DNA from: Daphnia carinata
Taxonomy: Eukaryota; Arthropoda; Branchiopoda; Diplostraca; Daphniidae
Reading direction: 5' to 3'
Assembly (NCBI RefSeq): GCF_022539665.2
Contig: NC_081340.1
Coordinates: 5,207,357-5,271,356, forward strand
DNA length: 64,000 nt
Position numbers and translations under genes: made by a program. Under the pieces are notes generated by a model. The model was not told the origin of the DNA, made no database searches, and was given only the letters and a program-made list of their open reading frames with translations. Shown here one piece after another: positions 24,252 through 41,571 of this stretch (position 1 is its first letter; each line of letters starts with the position of its first letter).

Positions 24252-27200
24252 ATGCACGAACCACTACAACGCGATTACGTTGAAGTTAGCACGTCGTCTT
24301 ACCAGCGATCCCTAGAATCGCATCGCCGTTGGAGATTATGCCTGTGGATTGGACTTGGGTATGTCAAAATAGTCACTTTGTCCTAGATCCTTCCTAATGT
24401 TCATTTAACGATATGTCGGGTGTCTAGTTCGACCGCCATCGTTTGTTCCATTCTGTTGACCTTGCTCATAGTTGGTTCTAAACAGCCTCGTTTAGAATTT
24501 AGTACCACAGAAGTCGGAAACACCCCATTGTTGAGTCTGTCTTTCCCCATTAAAGGTTTGTTCAAGGACTTCTGGTAAAGATATTATTACGTCCACCTTG
24601 CTCTTTTGTTTAACGCTTGGTCGAACCACGCAGAAAGAAGCCACCAGAGGACACGATCTAACTTCACCCTCCGGCCGGAAATGGTGTACGAAAGTATGGC
24701 AGAAGCTCGAGAGGAGTTCAAAAGCCGGAAAGCACTGGAAGAGCAGCTCTTCCATCAGCAGGTTAATAAAACTGAGCAAACCGCTTCCTCCTACCACCAG
24801 CAGGTCACCACACTCAGTCCTGAAATGCGCAACGTTAGCGATTCGGCCGTGTTGGCTGAAACATCCGTCCGTCTCTTGTTGGAAAAAGAACAGATACCCA
24901 TCGAAGAACTCCAATCCGTTGACGCTAGTCCACTTCTCAAAGAATGGGTCCATTGCTCTATTACGCCTGTCAAGAAAAACTGCCGTCCTGGTGACAAGTT
25001 CCGGACTCTTGACGGCTCATGCAATAATTTACATGCTCCCGAAAAAGGAGCGATTTTACAGCCATTCCGCCGTATCCTCCCGCCTGCCTATGATGATGGA
25101 TATTCATCTCCGAGAACAAAGTCCGTCTTGGGGAACGATCAGTTCTTGCTGTCTGCCAGAGAAATCAGTCGCCGTTTTACCGACAATGCAGAGCCTGTTG
25201 CCATTGAAACCAAGCTCTCGATGCTGTTTCTCACATGGGGCCAATTTCTCGATCATGATATGACAAACACTGGATCGTCAAAAGGTTGTTACCGCTAACC
25301 ACTTAACTATCGTTTTTATGTACCTAATTTCTATTTTGAAAAAAACCGAAGGAGAAAATGGAAGTGCCATCACTTGTTGCGGTCAACGCAAGCAACATCC
25401 AGAATGCTTTCCAATTCAAGTTGATAAAACTGACCCGTTTTACGCAGACAAAGGCGTCCATTGTCTGGATTTCGTCCGCTCAGCACCGGCCCCTCAATGC
25501 AGAATAAGTAATTAGACAGTGGTTCAATGCAGTTAGGAAAACTTAATGTTTATTCAATATTCAATGCTGTACAGATGGAAGAGAACAGTTTAACCAAGCT
25601 TCCGCTTACATTGACGGGTCAATGATTTACGCAACCACTCGTCTTGAAGGAGATATTCGATTAAGAGCGCACGCTAATGGCAATATGAGGGGTAGGTTGT
25701 ATCAAGATGGACGCTGGATGCTTCCTATTTCTGCCGATCCCAAAGACGGTTGCAACCGTGACGAGCTCATTAAACAAAGCCGTTACTGTTTCAAAGCAGG
25801 TAATAAAAGTTTTAATTCTTCAAACGGAAAAATAGGGACTCTAGCCGTTAATATTTGCTAATGCCTAACTCTTTTAACGAAACTACAGGTGATGTACGAG
25901 TAAACGAACAAATCGGATTAACTGCAATGCATACTGTTTGGATGCGTGAGCACAACCGAATCGCCAATGAATTAGCCGACATGAACAAGGACTGGGATGA
26001 CACACGCATTTATGAAGAGACCCGGCGCATTGTCATTGCTCAACTGCAGCACATCAGTTATAATGAATTCGTGCCTTTGTTAATTGGTAAGTCGTCAATT
26101 AAAAAATTCAAAAGAACAAAATCCTATTACCTTCTACATCCAGGTGAAACATTGGCAGAGCATTTGAAGCTGCGACCACTTGCAAGCGACTACGACAGCA
26201 GCTACAATAAGGAAATTGACGCGGGAATTTCCAATGAATTTTCTACAGCGGCGTACCGTTTCGGCCACAGCATGTTACAGGTTTTTGTTTATAATGTGAA
26301 AGACATAGATTGAGTCTGTGCTAGACTGTACCAATATTCGATTTACAAAACCAACCATGCAGGGACTAGTGGAACTTTATGGAGCACAGGGACGGAACAT
26401 CGATTACATGCAATTCACGAGAATTCTTTTCAATCCGTTCGCTTTGTGGGATTTCGGAAAATTAGACGCAGTAGTACGTGGCAATGCCCAACAGTGTCCC
26501 AGAAAATTAGACACGTCATTCTCCACTCAAGTATTATCCCGTTCCATCATATTACTAGTCTAGCTTTAGTTGAATCAAATAGCGGACGATAATTGATTCC
26601 TTACCACAGGTTACCAACCACTTGTTCCAACCCGAAAAATCACATCATGGCTTTGATTTGTTTGCACTAAATATACAAAGAGGAAGAGATCATGGCCTAG
26701 CACCGTATAACCAGTGGCGTGAATTGTGCAATCTCTCGTCCGTAAACGACTGGCCAAGTTTAGAGAAGGAAATGCGAGCATCGTCGTTTGTCGTTATCAA
26801 ACAAATTTATCAGTAAACTGGCTATTTTTATTCTTTCTATCAATTGAGAATCCATGCTTAACCAGACTGTCTGCAGAGATATCAAGGATATTGATCTCTA
26901 CGTTGGAATCTTGTCTGAGAACTCTTTACCAGAAGGAATTCTTGGCCCGGTTGGCAGTTGTATTATTGCCGATCAATTCTTGCGCTCGAAAATTGGCGAT
27001 CGTTTCTGGTACGAGACCGACGATCCTGCCCTCCGTTTCACGTCTGGTAATTCAAAAATTTGATTTCGTTTAATTCTTGTGAATTTAGTAAATCGGCTGT
27101 TTCACTGTAGATCAATTGAAGGAGATCCGTAAGACAACTCTTGCTAGAGTGTTGTGCGACAATGGTGATGCGATGGACGCTATTCAGTTGAAATCAATGG

Positions 27201-27304
27201 AGATTGTAAGCGAATCCAATCCAAGGAAACGTTGCGCTGGTGACGATTTACCGAGAATGGACCTATCCAGCTGGGAGGACGGATCGTTTTCTATTTCTGC
27301 CTGA
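24252..27304 (+). CDS. Animal heme peroxidase with N-terminal membrane anchor
   Basis: Peroxidase of the animal heme (myeloperoxidase/peroxinectin/chorion peroxidase) superfamily, oxidising substrates with hydrogen peroxide outside the cell. Eleven exons: 24252-24358, 24428-24555, 24634-25284, 25352-25507, 25575-25799, 25889-26086, 26144-26280, 26363-26530, 26610-26812, 26877-27046 and 27111-27304. They encode 778 aa. A single hydrophobic segment (about aa 36-53) follows a basic stretch and predicts a type II anchor with an external catalytic domain. Distal His is in [10 protein letters not shown] (about aa 280). Catalytic Arg and heme-linking Glu are in MREHNR (about aa 438). Proximal His is in FRFGHSML-like YRFGHSML (about aa 530). 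[14 protein letters not shown] is the family signature. An in-frame upstream start at 24078, spliced from about 24169 to an acceptor before 24223, is possible. The subfamily is not assigned. Confidence 0.9.
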
Positions 27305-28739
27305 AACTAGTCTCATCAACTTAGTTAGTAGAAAGGCACGGTTTTACGAGTTGACTTGAAACGGAATGGGAAACAATCCAACTCCTTCTTTGCCAAATCT
27401 ACAATTATTTTAGAACAAAAACATTGATGCATTTCAAACCCATTTATTACAGAATTGCCGTTGCACTACGTGATTCGTTTTTCGTAAAATGAAGTAAAGA
27501 GGAAAAGCGTAAGTTGGATTAATAACGGCCGTAGACTCCGTTTCTGCGTCCGTACCCAAGGCCATGTCCCATACCGAATGGTCCATATCCGCCTCAGTAA
27601 AAGAAGTGTTCCGTTTGGCAATTGTATTAGTAAGGTATGTCGAATTGTATTATTAGTTATAATTTTATCAGTTTCTTGACGATCCATACTAAGGTAGTCA
27701 CCATATTTCAACCAGCTCACCCCGCCGTAATGCCCAAACAAATGTGAACCAGTATGAGTCCTGCAACACTTGTCAGACAAGGTGACTAAGCAGCAAATCA
27801 ATCATAACAGTTAAATTAATAGTCAATGGTAATAAAATAGTTTAATAGTTTAATTCGTTCCTTACATCAAGCTAAGACATACCGAACGTAGCGGCACATC
27901 TTCCTTAATGATTCCGACGTCGACAAATGGGCGCTTTATAGACACCAGCTTACACGAATAGGAAACCTACTACTCCAATCCGAGACGCCCAACCCCACTT
28001 GGGTTAGGCACAGTAACGAAGTAGAAGCAAACAGAGTACACAGAAAAAGAATTCGAACTGAACTGGGATGGCTTTTACATCAATTATGAACAAAACGCTT
28101 AGCTTTTTTTTTTCACACCCATTTTGTAAAAAAAACAAAACAAGAGTAGCCTACCATTCATCTATTTTCTTCGATGAACAGGCACAGTCCCCGTTAAAAT
28201 TCTATGTTACATTGCGCGCAGTGTTCATATAAAAGTTACAAAAAGGGAGGCAGCTATTGAATTTCTTCAAAAAATGGCAAATTTTTACGTTAGGCCTGAT
28301 CTGCCTTTGCCCAGCGAAATATACAGACCCGTTAACGTAGTTAACTGTATCATTGATCGGTAAAAGCATGATGTCGTACGTTATGTTTGAATTCGCAATG
28401 ATTAAAAGAAAATTATAGTCCAGTAGAATTCAGCGCAATTTTTAATGGTCTGATACTTTCATTATTGCGTTTTTGATGTTAATTTCGTTTTGAGATATTC
28501 TGGCGGCAACCTGGGGTACCACAGATAATCAGCTGATACCTGAACTTACATTTTCTGTGGCTACAATTGAACCACGTGCCCGTTAAGGATCCCAAAATTG
28601 CAAGTTGAAAAGACCTGATAAATAATTGCCAAAGTGTACTACCGCGAAACTGATCTTGGAACAAATAAGTAAGTCATTGGCAATGAATGGACCATTAGAA
28701 GTATACTTTGATTTCATTTAAGGTTGATCTTTAATCCAT
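27305..28739. other. Spacer after the peroxidase; one possible small minus-strand exon
   Basis: Apart from a Gly/Tyr-rich open segment at 27519-27594 (listed separately), no gene is recognisable here. The sequence is AT-rich and unique by eye. Confidence 0.5.
27519..27594 (-). CDS. Possible terminal exon of a small Gly/Tyr-rich protein
   Basis: On the minus strand an AG acceptor near 27595 opens into a frame reading GYGPFGMGHGLGYGRRN and ending at TAA (27521-27519). The composition resembles short secreted Gly-Tyr-rich cuticular or antimicrobial-type peptides, but that is only a compositional likeness. Upstream exons are uncertain: a Gly-rich stretch near 27720 has a GTGAGC donor, but its phase does not match cleanly. 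It could also be a remnant. Confidence 0.3.
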
Positions 28740-31700
28740 ACAATTAATACATCTGCAGTGCTAGGATAAGCTTCACTGTTCAGTAAGGGGTTGCAATAAC
28801 AGCAACAAGCCTGTATTCGAGTTGCATCTTCTGATGTGGAAAGTCTGGTATGTGATTTGTACATTGACTGAAATAGGGGATCAACTACCCACATTTACAT
28901 ACATTTGTTTCTAGATGATGAGAAGGATGTAAGGCCATTTTGATTGCATGGATTTGGAACTCCCAGCTTTTTGTGTTGCATAACTCAAAACATTGATAGT
29001 AATCTGACAAAGAATCTGTGAACGTGCTCATTTGTTCTTTCCCATGGAAAGGGAAGAAAAGCTTATGTAAGGTTAAGGAATATGAAATTTCATATCTGGC
29101 TAAGCAACCACTGAGGAAACGAATTCAAGAAGTGTGTAAAAATCAAAAGTAATATTATGTCCCAGCTGAAGATTACTAGTGGAGAATAAGATGGGTCAAG
29201 ATAGACAAGCCATCCTGAATAATGAGATGGTGGCTCATTAGAATGCTACACAGTTAAGCAGAGAAATAGAGCCAACAATTTGTTGTGGTCTGGTTGGTCA
29301 TCACGAAGAATTCACTAGAAATTGTTGGTGTGTTAGGAAAGTTCCATATGAAGATCTGCTGTTTCTCATTGGGAATCCTGGACTTGGTCATCCCAAGGAC
29401 ATGATCTAAAGCCATGTTTCAATTCTGCCACTTGTTTTCGTGAGTAATGTGTTTGTTCGTTACCACAATTGAATATTTTCTGCATTTGCAATGTTAGGCC
29501 TACATCATATAGTAGCATCGGTACCCTAACTATGCAGCCGGAAAAATGCGTCTCGTAGTATGACTTATCGTCTGAAAGGCAGACGTGTATGAGAGTTTTT
29601 TTGTTTTGTTTTTTTTCGTGTAATTTCTTATTCTTTGCTGCTGGCACGGCCTGAAATGCAGATTTTCATGAAGATGAAATGCGTCTCCGACTCTTCCAAG
29701 CTGAAGCCTGGATCCTCTTGAGAAAGATGTTTAATTGGGTGACCCCTCACAAAGACGAATCTCTGATAGTAATCACTCAGGGTATGGTTTCAGAGTTCTG
29801 TTCAAAGCATCTTCGTCAATATGGCCCAGTGTCCTTAATGCAAAACTAACAGAAATTCATTACAGGAGCGCAAATATTGGTCTATAATTGAGCTTGGCGA
29901 ACGACCCAAAACCTATCAAATGATTGCATCCAGGTTTGGTTAAATCCATATTATACTAAATGGTTCGCAGCTGTAAAATATATATGTATGTTTTCCCGTA
30001 GGCAACAATTCCAACATCCAAAAACCAATGGTCCTTTGGTCGGTATCTAGTTCTTAATCTAATTCCCCTACCCCTTTGCCTGAAACCATAATACGGTTAG
30101 TTGAGAACCAATAGGAAGGAATACTTCGAAAGCGAATGAGAATTGCTTGCAGCCTAATTCATCCGGAAAGCATCCATTGCTCGGATCCGTGTGCAAGTCA
30201 CCGAGCTTGAGAATAGAGCTCAATCAGTCCGATTAGAAGCCTCCGTTTATAGGCAAATTCCGATCGGGATCCGATGGAGACACCCGACCAGGCATCCTTT
30301 ATAGACAGCCGAGTCAAGGTTGGTTATGGCTAGCAAATAGTAAGAATTGATAAAAGTTTTTGGGTTTTTATTTAGTTCGTCTTTCTTTTTTCGATAGAAT
30401 AAAGAAAAGTATGCAAAACCATGGTCCGACCATTTATTAGATGTATCTTGTTATGGCCAAGATGACGAAATCAGTGGCGTAAACGAGTTCATAATTATGG
30501 GAATACCTAAGTCGATTCGAACTGGAGCTTTCAGTTTACAGCATAAAACGGGGAGTACCGTACCGCACATTTATTTCCGTACATTTTCAATCAGTTGTCT
30601 TTTCTAGAGCTCCTACTGGAAAGTTGCTGGAATATGCTAAATGATGAATTTCTGTATCATGTAGGTAAAATGAGCAAGAATGTTATTGCTTATCTTTGTT
30701 TTATTTTGTTAATATAGTGTAGTAATTTCGTCCAATTTGAGACTATCCGAATCTCCTGCACTAGGTGCTGCACTCCTCTACTAGATTTCCTCCAAACATA
30801 ACGCAACCTGTTCCGACATTTAAACCTCCACCGAAACTAAAACCGCCATTGGTAAGGTAAATTGGTATGCAGTAATATGCTACTGCGTGCTAATATGCTA
30901 AATTCTAGCGCCGTTTGAAATTCCGCCGTTAATGTCAAATTCGTCGAGGCCAAGTGTTATTGAATGTTATGTAGGAGCAACCCTGGTCATAGCTGAAGCC
31001 GTCTGAGGTTGTTCAACTATTCAACATCACATTCAATTTCACGGTGTAACGATAAAAAGAAAATCAAAAGAATGCATAAAATGTATGTTTGAATTTTTTT
31101 TGCAAATGCCCAGGCAATGACTAAAACAAGTCAATAACTCATCAATCACCACACAAGTTCACGCGAATTCATGTTTGGGTTTCTGCTGGCGCAGAAGGAG
31201 AAGAGAGAGCAATCTGGCAACAATCTAGGTCTAACTCCCTCTGCTGCTTTTGGCAGGTAGCAGTTGGAACTTTGTTTTTTTGTTTCTTTAATTAAATAAC
31301 TACCTATTGTCGGATTCGGATTTACCGCCAATTAGTATTCACTATTTCTTTTGGTGTGTGCTAAGCAGTGTAAGACAAGGAACTTAAAGGTTGGTATGCA
31401 ATGAAGGTTAAAACATTTTGAAGCATATTGTTTGGATATCTTAAGTGATAGTGATGAGAGTTCAGTTATTTTATTCAGATTCGTAATATCAACAGTTGAA
31501 TAAATTTTAGAAGGCTACGTTCATTTTCTCTAAGAGTGTTCAATGGGAAATACTTTGTTTTATGTTTCACTAGGAAAGAAGATGGAACGCTGGTATAAGA
31601 AATGCCAAAGAGCCCTCGTGCAATGCCAAGTAAACCACAAATTGACATTTCCATGTTGAATTGGAGTTATACTTCAACATTATCCCTCAAAATTTTTTAA

Positions 31701-32700
31701 TCCATTCAGGTTTCAAGAATTAATGTGCTAGACCACATTGCTCTACTGTAAAATGGCCGGTTACTGCTTTGATTGCCCATGCCCGTATTTCTCTACTAAA
31801 ACACTTATGTGAGCTAGACATAAAATTAATCAGCAAAAATGTTTTATTGTGACACATGTTTCTTTTTTTTCATAGATGAATGGTCGTAGTGAATTTGAAA
31901 AGGATTCTTATTGCAGACATCCATCCCAGATGTAAGAAAGGTTAGCAGCAGAGGTATTAATTTTCATGAATCGTCATCACATTCCACGTTGAGGTGGGTG
32001 TGTGTTTCTTATTAAATTTATGTTGACTTGAGGATGAGTGAAATGATTGCCAATTACAAATGACAGCCTCTCTGCAATTTTACTTGTACTTTACTTTGTA
32101 CTTTAAACATAGCACTTTCACATACATGACACAGCCTTATTATTATTATTTGTTCTGAGTTTGCTATTTGGTTGTCTAATTGAAATTTTTGTTTTTGAAT
32201 GAGATTCAGGGTTGATGTCGCGGTTGTTATGCAGGTGTGATAAACAGATTTGGTTCTTAGTCACAAACATTTCAAAACCAATTTCATCTTCGTAAAATTT
32301 ACTTGTAAGTAAACATAAAGCTATTATGTAACTATGTATTATCTATGTAACTCTTTTCTATTTAATAGGAAAGGATTTTGTTCTTTCTGGGAACATACCT
32401 ATCAAGTATGCAAGCTCTAATGGCACGTGTCGTATGTTGTACGTGTATATGTCAAAACTGATATCATTTGCAGTTTTTATGTCTTCCGAAGCTCCTGCCA
32501 GAAGAATATGCTAAACAATCAACTCACGATTCATGTAAGGTATAACATATATATATGAATCAAGAGTTTTTATGCTTAATGATGTTTTACTATCTTATTA
32601 TAGATTAATAATAAATGTTGATCTGGAAAGGTTCCTTGTTTGGGGCGAGGTCCTGAATAAAGTATTATGATTGGATCCACTACATGGCATTTCCAGACTT
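28740..32700 (+). pseudogene. Decayed direct copy of RPC1 (copy A)
   Basis: Diverged duplicate of the RPC1 gene at 34.0 kb and its 3' flank. Recognisable pieces in order are exon 2 (about 28785-28860), the start of exon 3 (about 28920-29400), the catalytic-loop exon 4 (about 29655-29730), exon 5 (about 29900-29935), part of exon 6 (about 30010-30045) and exon 17 (about 30420-30575). 3'-flank sequence follows to about 32.7 kb. Exons 7-16 are missing. Frames are broken by many stops and indels. Intron-like spacers remain between exon-like blocks, so this is a DNA-level duplication and not a processed copy. Confidence 0.85.
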
Positions 32701-32743
32701 TACTCACATTCTCCTTTAAAAACGGTATTCAATATTTAAAAAA

Positions 32744-33164
32744 TTGAAGTGCGTATCTGGGCTCCCTTACTTTCCGTAGCCCCGTTTCCCCTTGACTCAT
32801 AATAAGCCGTAGGGGGTCATGCCCCTACTGTACGGTGTATTTAAAGACAACATATACCGAGGTTTGGAGGGCTCTGGCCGGAAAGGGGACGTGGGGGTCC
32901 GCTTAGTCCGATGATGTGTTCACGGAGGGCGACGTGGCCACCCACAAATCCGAAGTAAAGGTTAATCGCTCCAGTAAAAATGTTCCATATCTCCGGCTCT
33001 TCTTCCGGCTTCTCTTAGCCAATCACCGGGTAATCTCCCCGGTGGGTCAACAAGGCAGTGTCCCCCCCTGCCTGGGTTGACGGCAACTTTTGAAAGGGAT
33101 ATTGTGCCTTTTTAAAGTTGCAAAAAATAATTCTGATGTGCAGAGAAATGTCAATACAATTTAT
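32744..33164 (+). repeat. Conserved GC-rich structured element, copy 1
   Basis: About 420 bp, roughly 95 percent identical by eye to the copy at 40.70 kb. It holds several perfect hairpins, for example GTAGGGG/CCCCTAC and GTCAAC-AAGGCAG/CTGCC-GTTGAC, and a CCTTTTTAAAG run near its right end. The TATA-like box is changed relative to the other copies (TGTATTTAAAG). Its left flank belongs to RPC1 copy A. The nature of the element is unknown. Confidence 0.8.
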
Positions 33165-34003
33165 TTTTGGCAGTATGTTTTCTGAATCTCTAGAAAATTC
33201 CGTCATTTCACAGCCAAATTCTTTTCGTGAAATTTCGCACTCAATAATATGCTGAAAGATTTCGTTACTTAACGCTACCGATAAATCGAAAATTTCGTTA
33301 TTGACGCATCTTTAGTATTTAAATTAACTATTCATTTTTTGGGATGTTATAATTCTGTTTAATACCCATTATTTCCAATTAGTTAGATCATCTGGGGTTT
33401 CAAAATAATTAAAAAAAAAACTAAAAGCTACCATAATGGCGTATAAATTCGTGAATTTCGACTCAAAAAGCCTCCCGTTCGGCTATTTATCTTAATTGGA
33501 AAGCATAACTTTTCCAAAATAATGCAGATCTCTTACGTAGCTATGTTTTTATAAAATCGGAATTAATTTATATTGATATCTTTATATGCAAATTTAAAGC
33601 TTAATGGCTAAAGTACCATTTCATATTTACTACCTTGAAGTCGTCCATTATTGCCGCCCGTTGGTATTGCTTGGGGCTACCTGACCAAAATTGGCCAATA
33701 AGAAAAAAGTGTAATGTCACCCCAGCAGACGAATTTTAAATGTCAAAGCCGGTGTGTAAGCGATTTAGCGCAAGAAAAAAAAGCGCTTTGGTTAGAAGGG
33801 GTTTCGTGAAACCATTGGCTTAGGCCAACTGTTTGGCTGAATGCAAGAGCCAAACGGTTGGGCTAGGAGACGGAGACCAAGTTGCAACTTTTCAGCTCGT
33901 CAGCTGAACTCACCTTATGTTTCATGCGTTTTGATGGACCACGTGCTTTTTCTAGCCAAAGAAATTTTGAATAGGAACGATCATTAAGGAATAAAGCTAC
34001 ATT
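33165..34003. other. Spacer and RPC1 promoter/leader region with hairpins
   Basis: AT-rich spacer followed by the presumed RPC1 promoter. A 14 bp stem with one mismatch lies at 33825-33838 and 33848-33861 (CCAACTGTTTGGCT with AGCCAAACGGTTGG). A shorter GTTTC/GAAAC palindrome lies just before it, at about 33801. No other gene is seen. Confidence 0.5.
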
Positions 34004-39260
<5,257 letters not shown>

Positions 39261-40139
39261 ACTATGAAGTTAATAATCACGGAATCTCAGTATTATGTTA
39301 AACGAGGAACTGTTGAATTTTGAATTAAACTTTGTGTTCTTAGTACAGGAGTCGCATCTGATTAAGCCACCAATGTAACAACTGGTTATAAAAATCTATC
39401 CTTGTTGGTATATATATGTTTTGTTTTTTTTTTGGGGGTGGGGGGTTTGGTTTTTCCCCTTTTCTAAATTGCTTTCTTAAAAAATTTTAAGGCCGAAGCT
39501 TCTTTGTAATGGCACGCAATATTTAGGTGCTTTAGCTCAGATGCATTGTCGTTTACCATAACTCAATGTTGAAATGAGAATCGTGTAGCTCAATGGCGCC
39601 AAAAATAGTTATCACTATTTCAGGATTGTCTCAAGGTTTATGCATTAACCTTTTAAAACCAAATTCATCTTTTTACAAATGGACTTGTTAAAGTGAAGAC
39701 TTCTTCTAACCATGTCTAATCTATGTAACACATTTTTATTCAATAGGGAAGGATCATGATCATACTGGGAATGCATCTATTAGAAAGGGAAGTTATAACA
39801 AGATTATTTTTTCTGTCAGAAACATTATCTAATGTTTACATTTTCAATTAGATAGGCCTTTCTGGAGCTCCTGCCAGAATATTACAGGTGTATGCTAAAT
39901 GATAAATTTCTGTATCAAGTAAGTAAAATGAGCAAAAATGTTATTCCTTATCTATGTTTTATTTATCTTATTTGTTTTTTTAATATAGGATAGTAATGTA
40001 GTAGGAATTTATGGAATTCACAGAATCAGGAATTATGTAGAGGATCCCTTTTTGTCGTTTACGCTAAACGTAAATTTAAGTAATGCGCTGCTTTTTGCTG
40101 TCAATATTTTTAATGCTGTTGTTTGGCATTTACAGGATT
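39261..40139 (+). other. RPC1 3' UTR and 3' flank, duplicated in copies A and C
   Basis: Downstream sequence of RPC1. Parts recur in diverged form near 30.6 and 32.2-32.5 kb and inverted near 42.65 kb. The shared block carries GAGCTCCTGCCAGAAT-like and ATGAATTTCTGTATCA-like motifs. An ATTAAA near 39323 is a possible polyadenylation signal. No separate gene was recognised. Confidence 0.6.
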
Positions 40140-40400
40140 TTTAAGGTGGATCAAATCAAATGAATTCGGAAGATACTTGAGCGTTACAGAATGGAAGGTC
40201 AACTGCTGTTTACATTTAAAAAAAACACTTCGAGGTCATTAACATTAGTCAACCAGTGGAATTCTGTGAAGGGAAGTAAAGTATCAGCATGATCAAGTCG
40301 GATCGTATATAACTGCATCCCGTAGAGTGCTCAAATGACGCCTAAGACTTCTCACTTCGATGACATGGTATCGATGAACATAATCTGGGGTTTCGAGGTA
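40140..40400 (+). pseudogene. RPC1 fragment, exons 10-11 (copy B)
   Basis: A degraded segment resembles the end of exon 10 and exon 11 of the gene at 37.5-37.9 kb. Blocks such as AGAATGGAAGGTCAACTGCT, GTGGAATTCTGTGAA and CTCAAATGACGCCTAAGACT align with it, separated by deletions. No reading frame survives. Confidence 0.8.
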
Positions 40401-40702
40401 TGGAAAGAATTTTTGTTCAAATGATATTGAAATTTATTTCGTTTTTATTTGTCCTTTCAGAAGCTCCTACCACAAACGTGATATAAATCTGCCAAAGAAT
40501 AAATCTAAGAGTCATGTAAGTCACCTTGACAAGAATGTTATTTTTAACGACGTTTTTTTCTGAATATAGATTATTAGTAATACGGAATATGAAAAAGGAT
40601 GCTTATTGAGCAAGACACCAAATAAATAATGATAACTGGATGCACGACATGGAATATCGAAACTTTGCTCACGTTCTGCTACGGTATTTAACTTTTAAAA
40701 AA

Positions 40703-41120
40703 TTGAAGTGCATATCTGGGCTCCCTTCCTTTCCGTAGCCCCGTTTCCCCTTGACTCATAATAAGCCCGTAGGGGGTCATGCCCCTACTGTACGGTATAT
40801 ATAAAAATAACATATACCGAGGTTTGGAGGGCTCTGGCCGGAAAGGGGACGTGGGGGTCCGCGTAGTCCGATGATGTGTTCACGGAGGGCGACGTGGCTA
40901 CCCGCAAATCCGAACTAAAGGTTAATCGCTCCTGTAAAAATGTTCCATATCTTCGGCTCTTCTTCCGGCTTCTCTTAGCCAATCACCGGGTAATCTCCCC
41001 GGTGGGTCAACAAGGCAGTGTCTCCCCCTGCCTGGGTTGACGGCAACTTTTGAAAGGGCTATTGTGCCTTTTTAAAGTTGCAAAAATAATTCTGATGTGC
41101 AGAGAATTGTCAATAAAATT
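40703..41120 (+). repeat. Conserved GC-rich structured element, copy 2
   Basis: About 420 bp, GC-rich in AT-rich surroundings. A TATA-like box (GTATATATAAAAAT, about 40795) precedes about 270 bp of hairpin-rich sequence ending in a T5 run near 41072. The stem CACCGGGTAATCTCCCCGGTG and a 13-bp-class stem around AAGGCAG are perfect. Differs from the inverted copy 3 at about one base in 370 by eye. It could be a Pol III-type non-coding RNA gene or a repeat kept alike by gene conversion. I could not match it to any snRNA, 7SK, SRP, RNase P or MRP RNA I know. Confidence 0.85.
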
Positions 41121-41406
41121 TTTTTTATAAAATATTTTTTGCAAAATATGTTTATTTCATTGTCTGTCTTCGCTGTTTTCACACATTACATTTATCAACT
41201 TTTTTTTTTTTATTTAGCTTGCTTAGTTCACCTTTATTGTTTTTCCCACTTTTGATGGTAAGCATTGTTTCATTGGTTTATCATTTAACTGTAAGTTTTC
41301 AATTATTATTTATTACACTCTTTGAATTCTTCAAGTTAGATTCAAGGAACAACGTGTTCGTGCCTGGATATTTTCTGATGTAATTTTGTATTTGCATTTT
41401 ATTTTA

Positions 41407-41472
41407 CTCGTATGGGAACCGATCTCCAGACATTCAGCGTGCAATGCCGATGCTCTAACATTGAGCCACGAG
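41407..41472 (-). tRNA. Degenerate tRNA-like sequence (Ala-TGC-like)
   Basis: On the minus strand it reads GTGGCTCAATGTTAGAGC (A-box and D-arm like), then TCGGC-ATTGCAC-GCTGA, a good five-pair anticodon stem whose loop centre is TGC. The T arm is poor (GATCGGTTCCC) and only five acceptor pairs form. Probably a tRNA pseudogene or tRNA-derived repeat. Confidence 0.45.
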
Positions 41473-41571
41473 ATATATCTAAATTTTCTTATTATCCCAT
41501 ATACTATGTTATCGTCTAGGCTGTTTGTGCAGTCTTGCACAACTATATGTTTACCTGTCTATTGCATTCTT

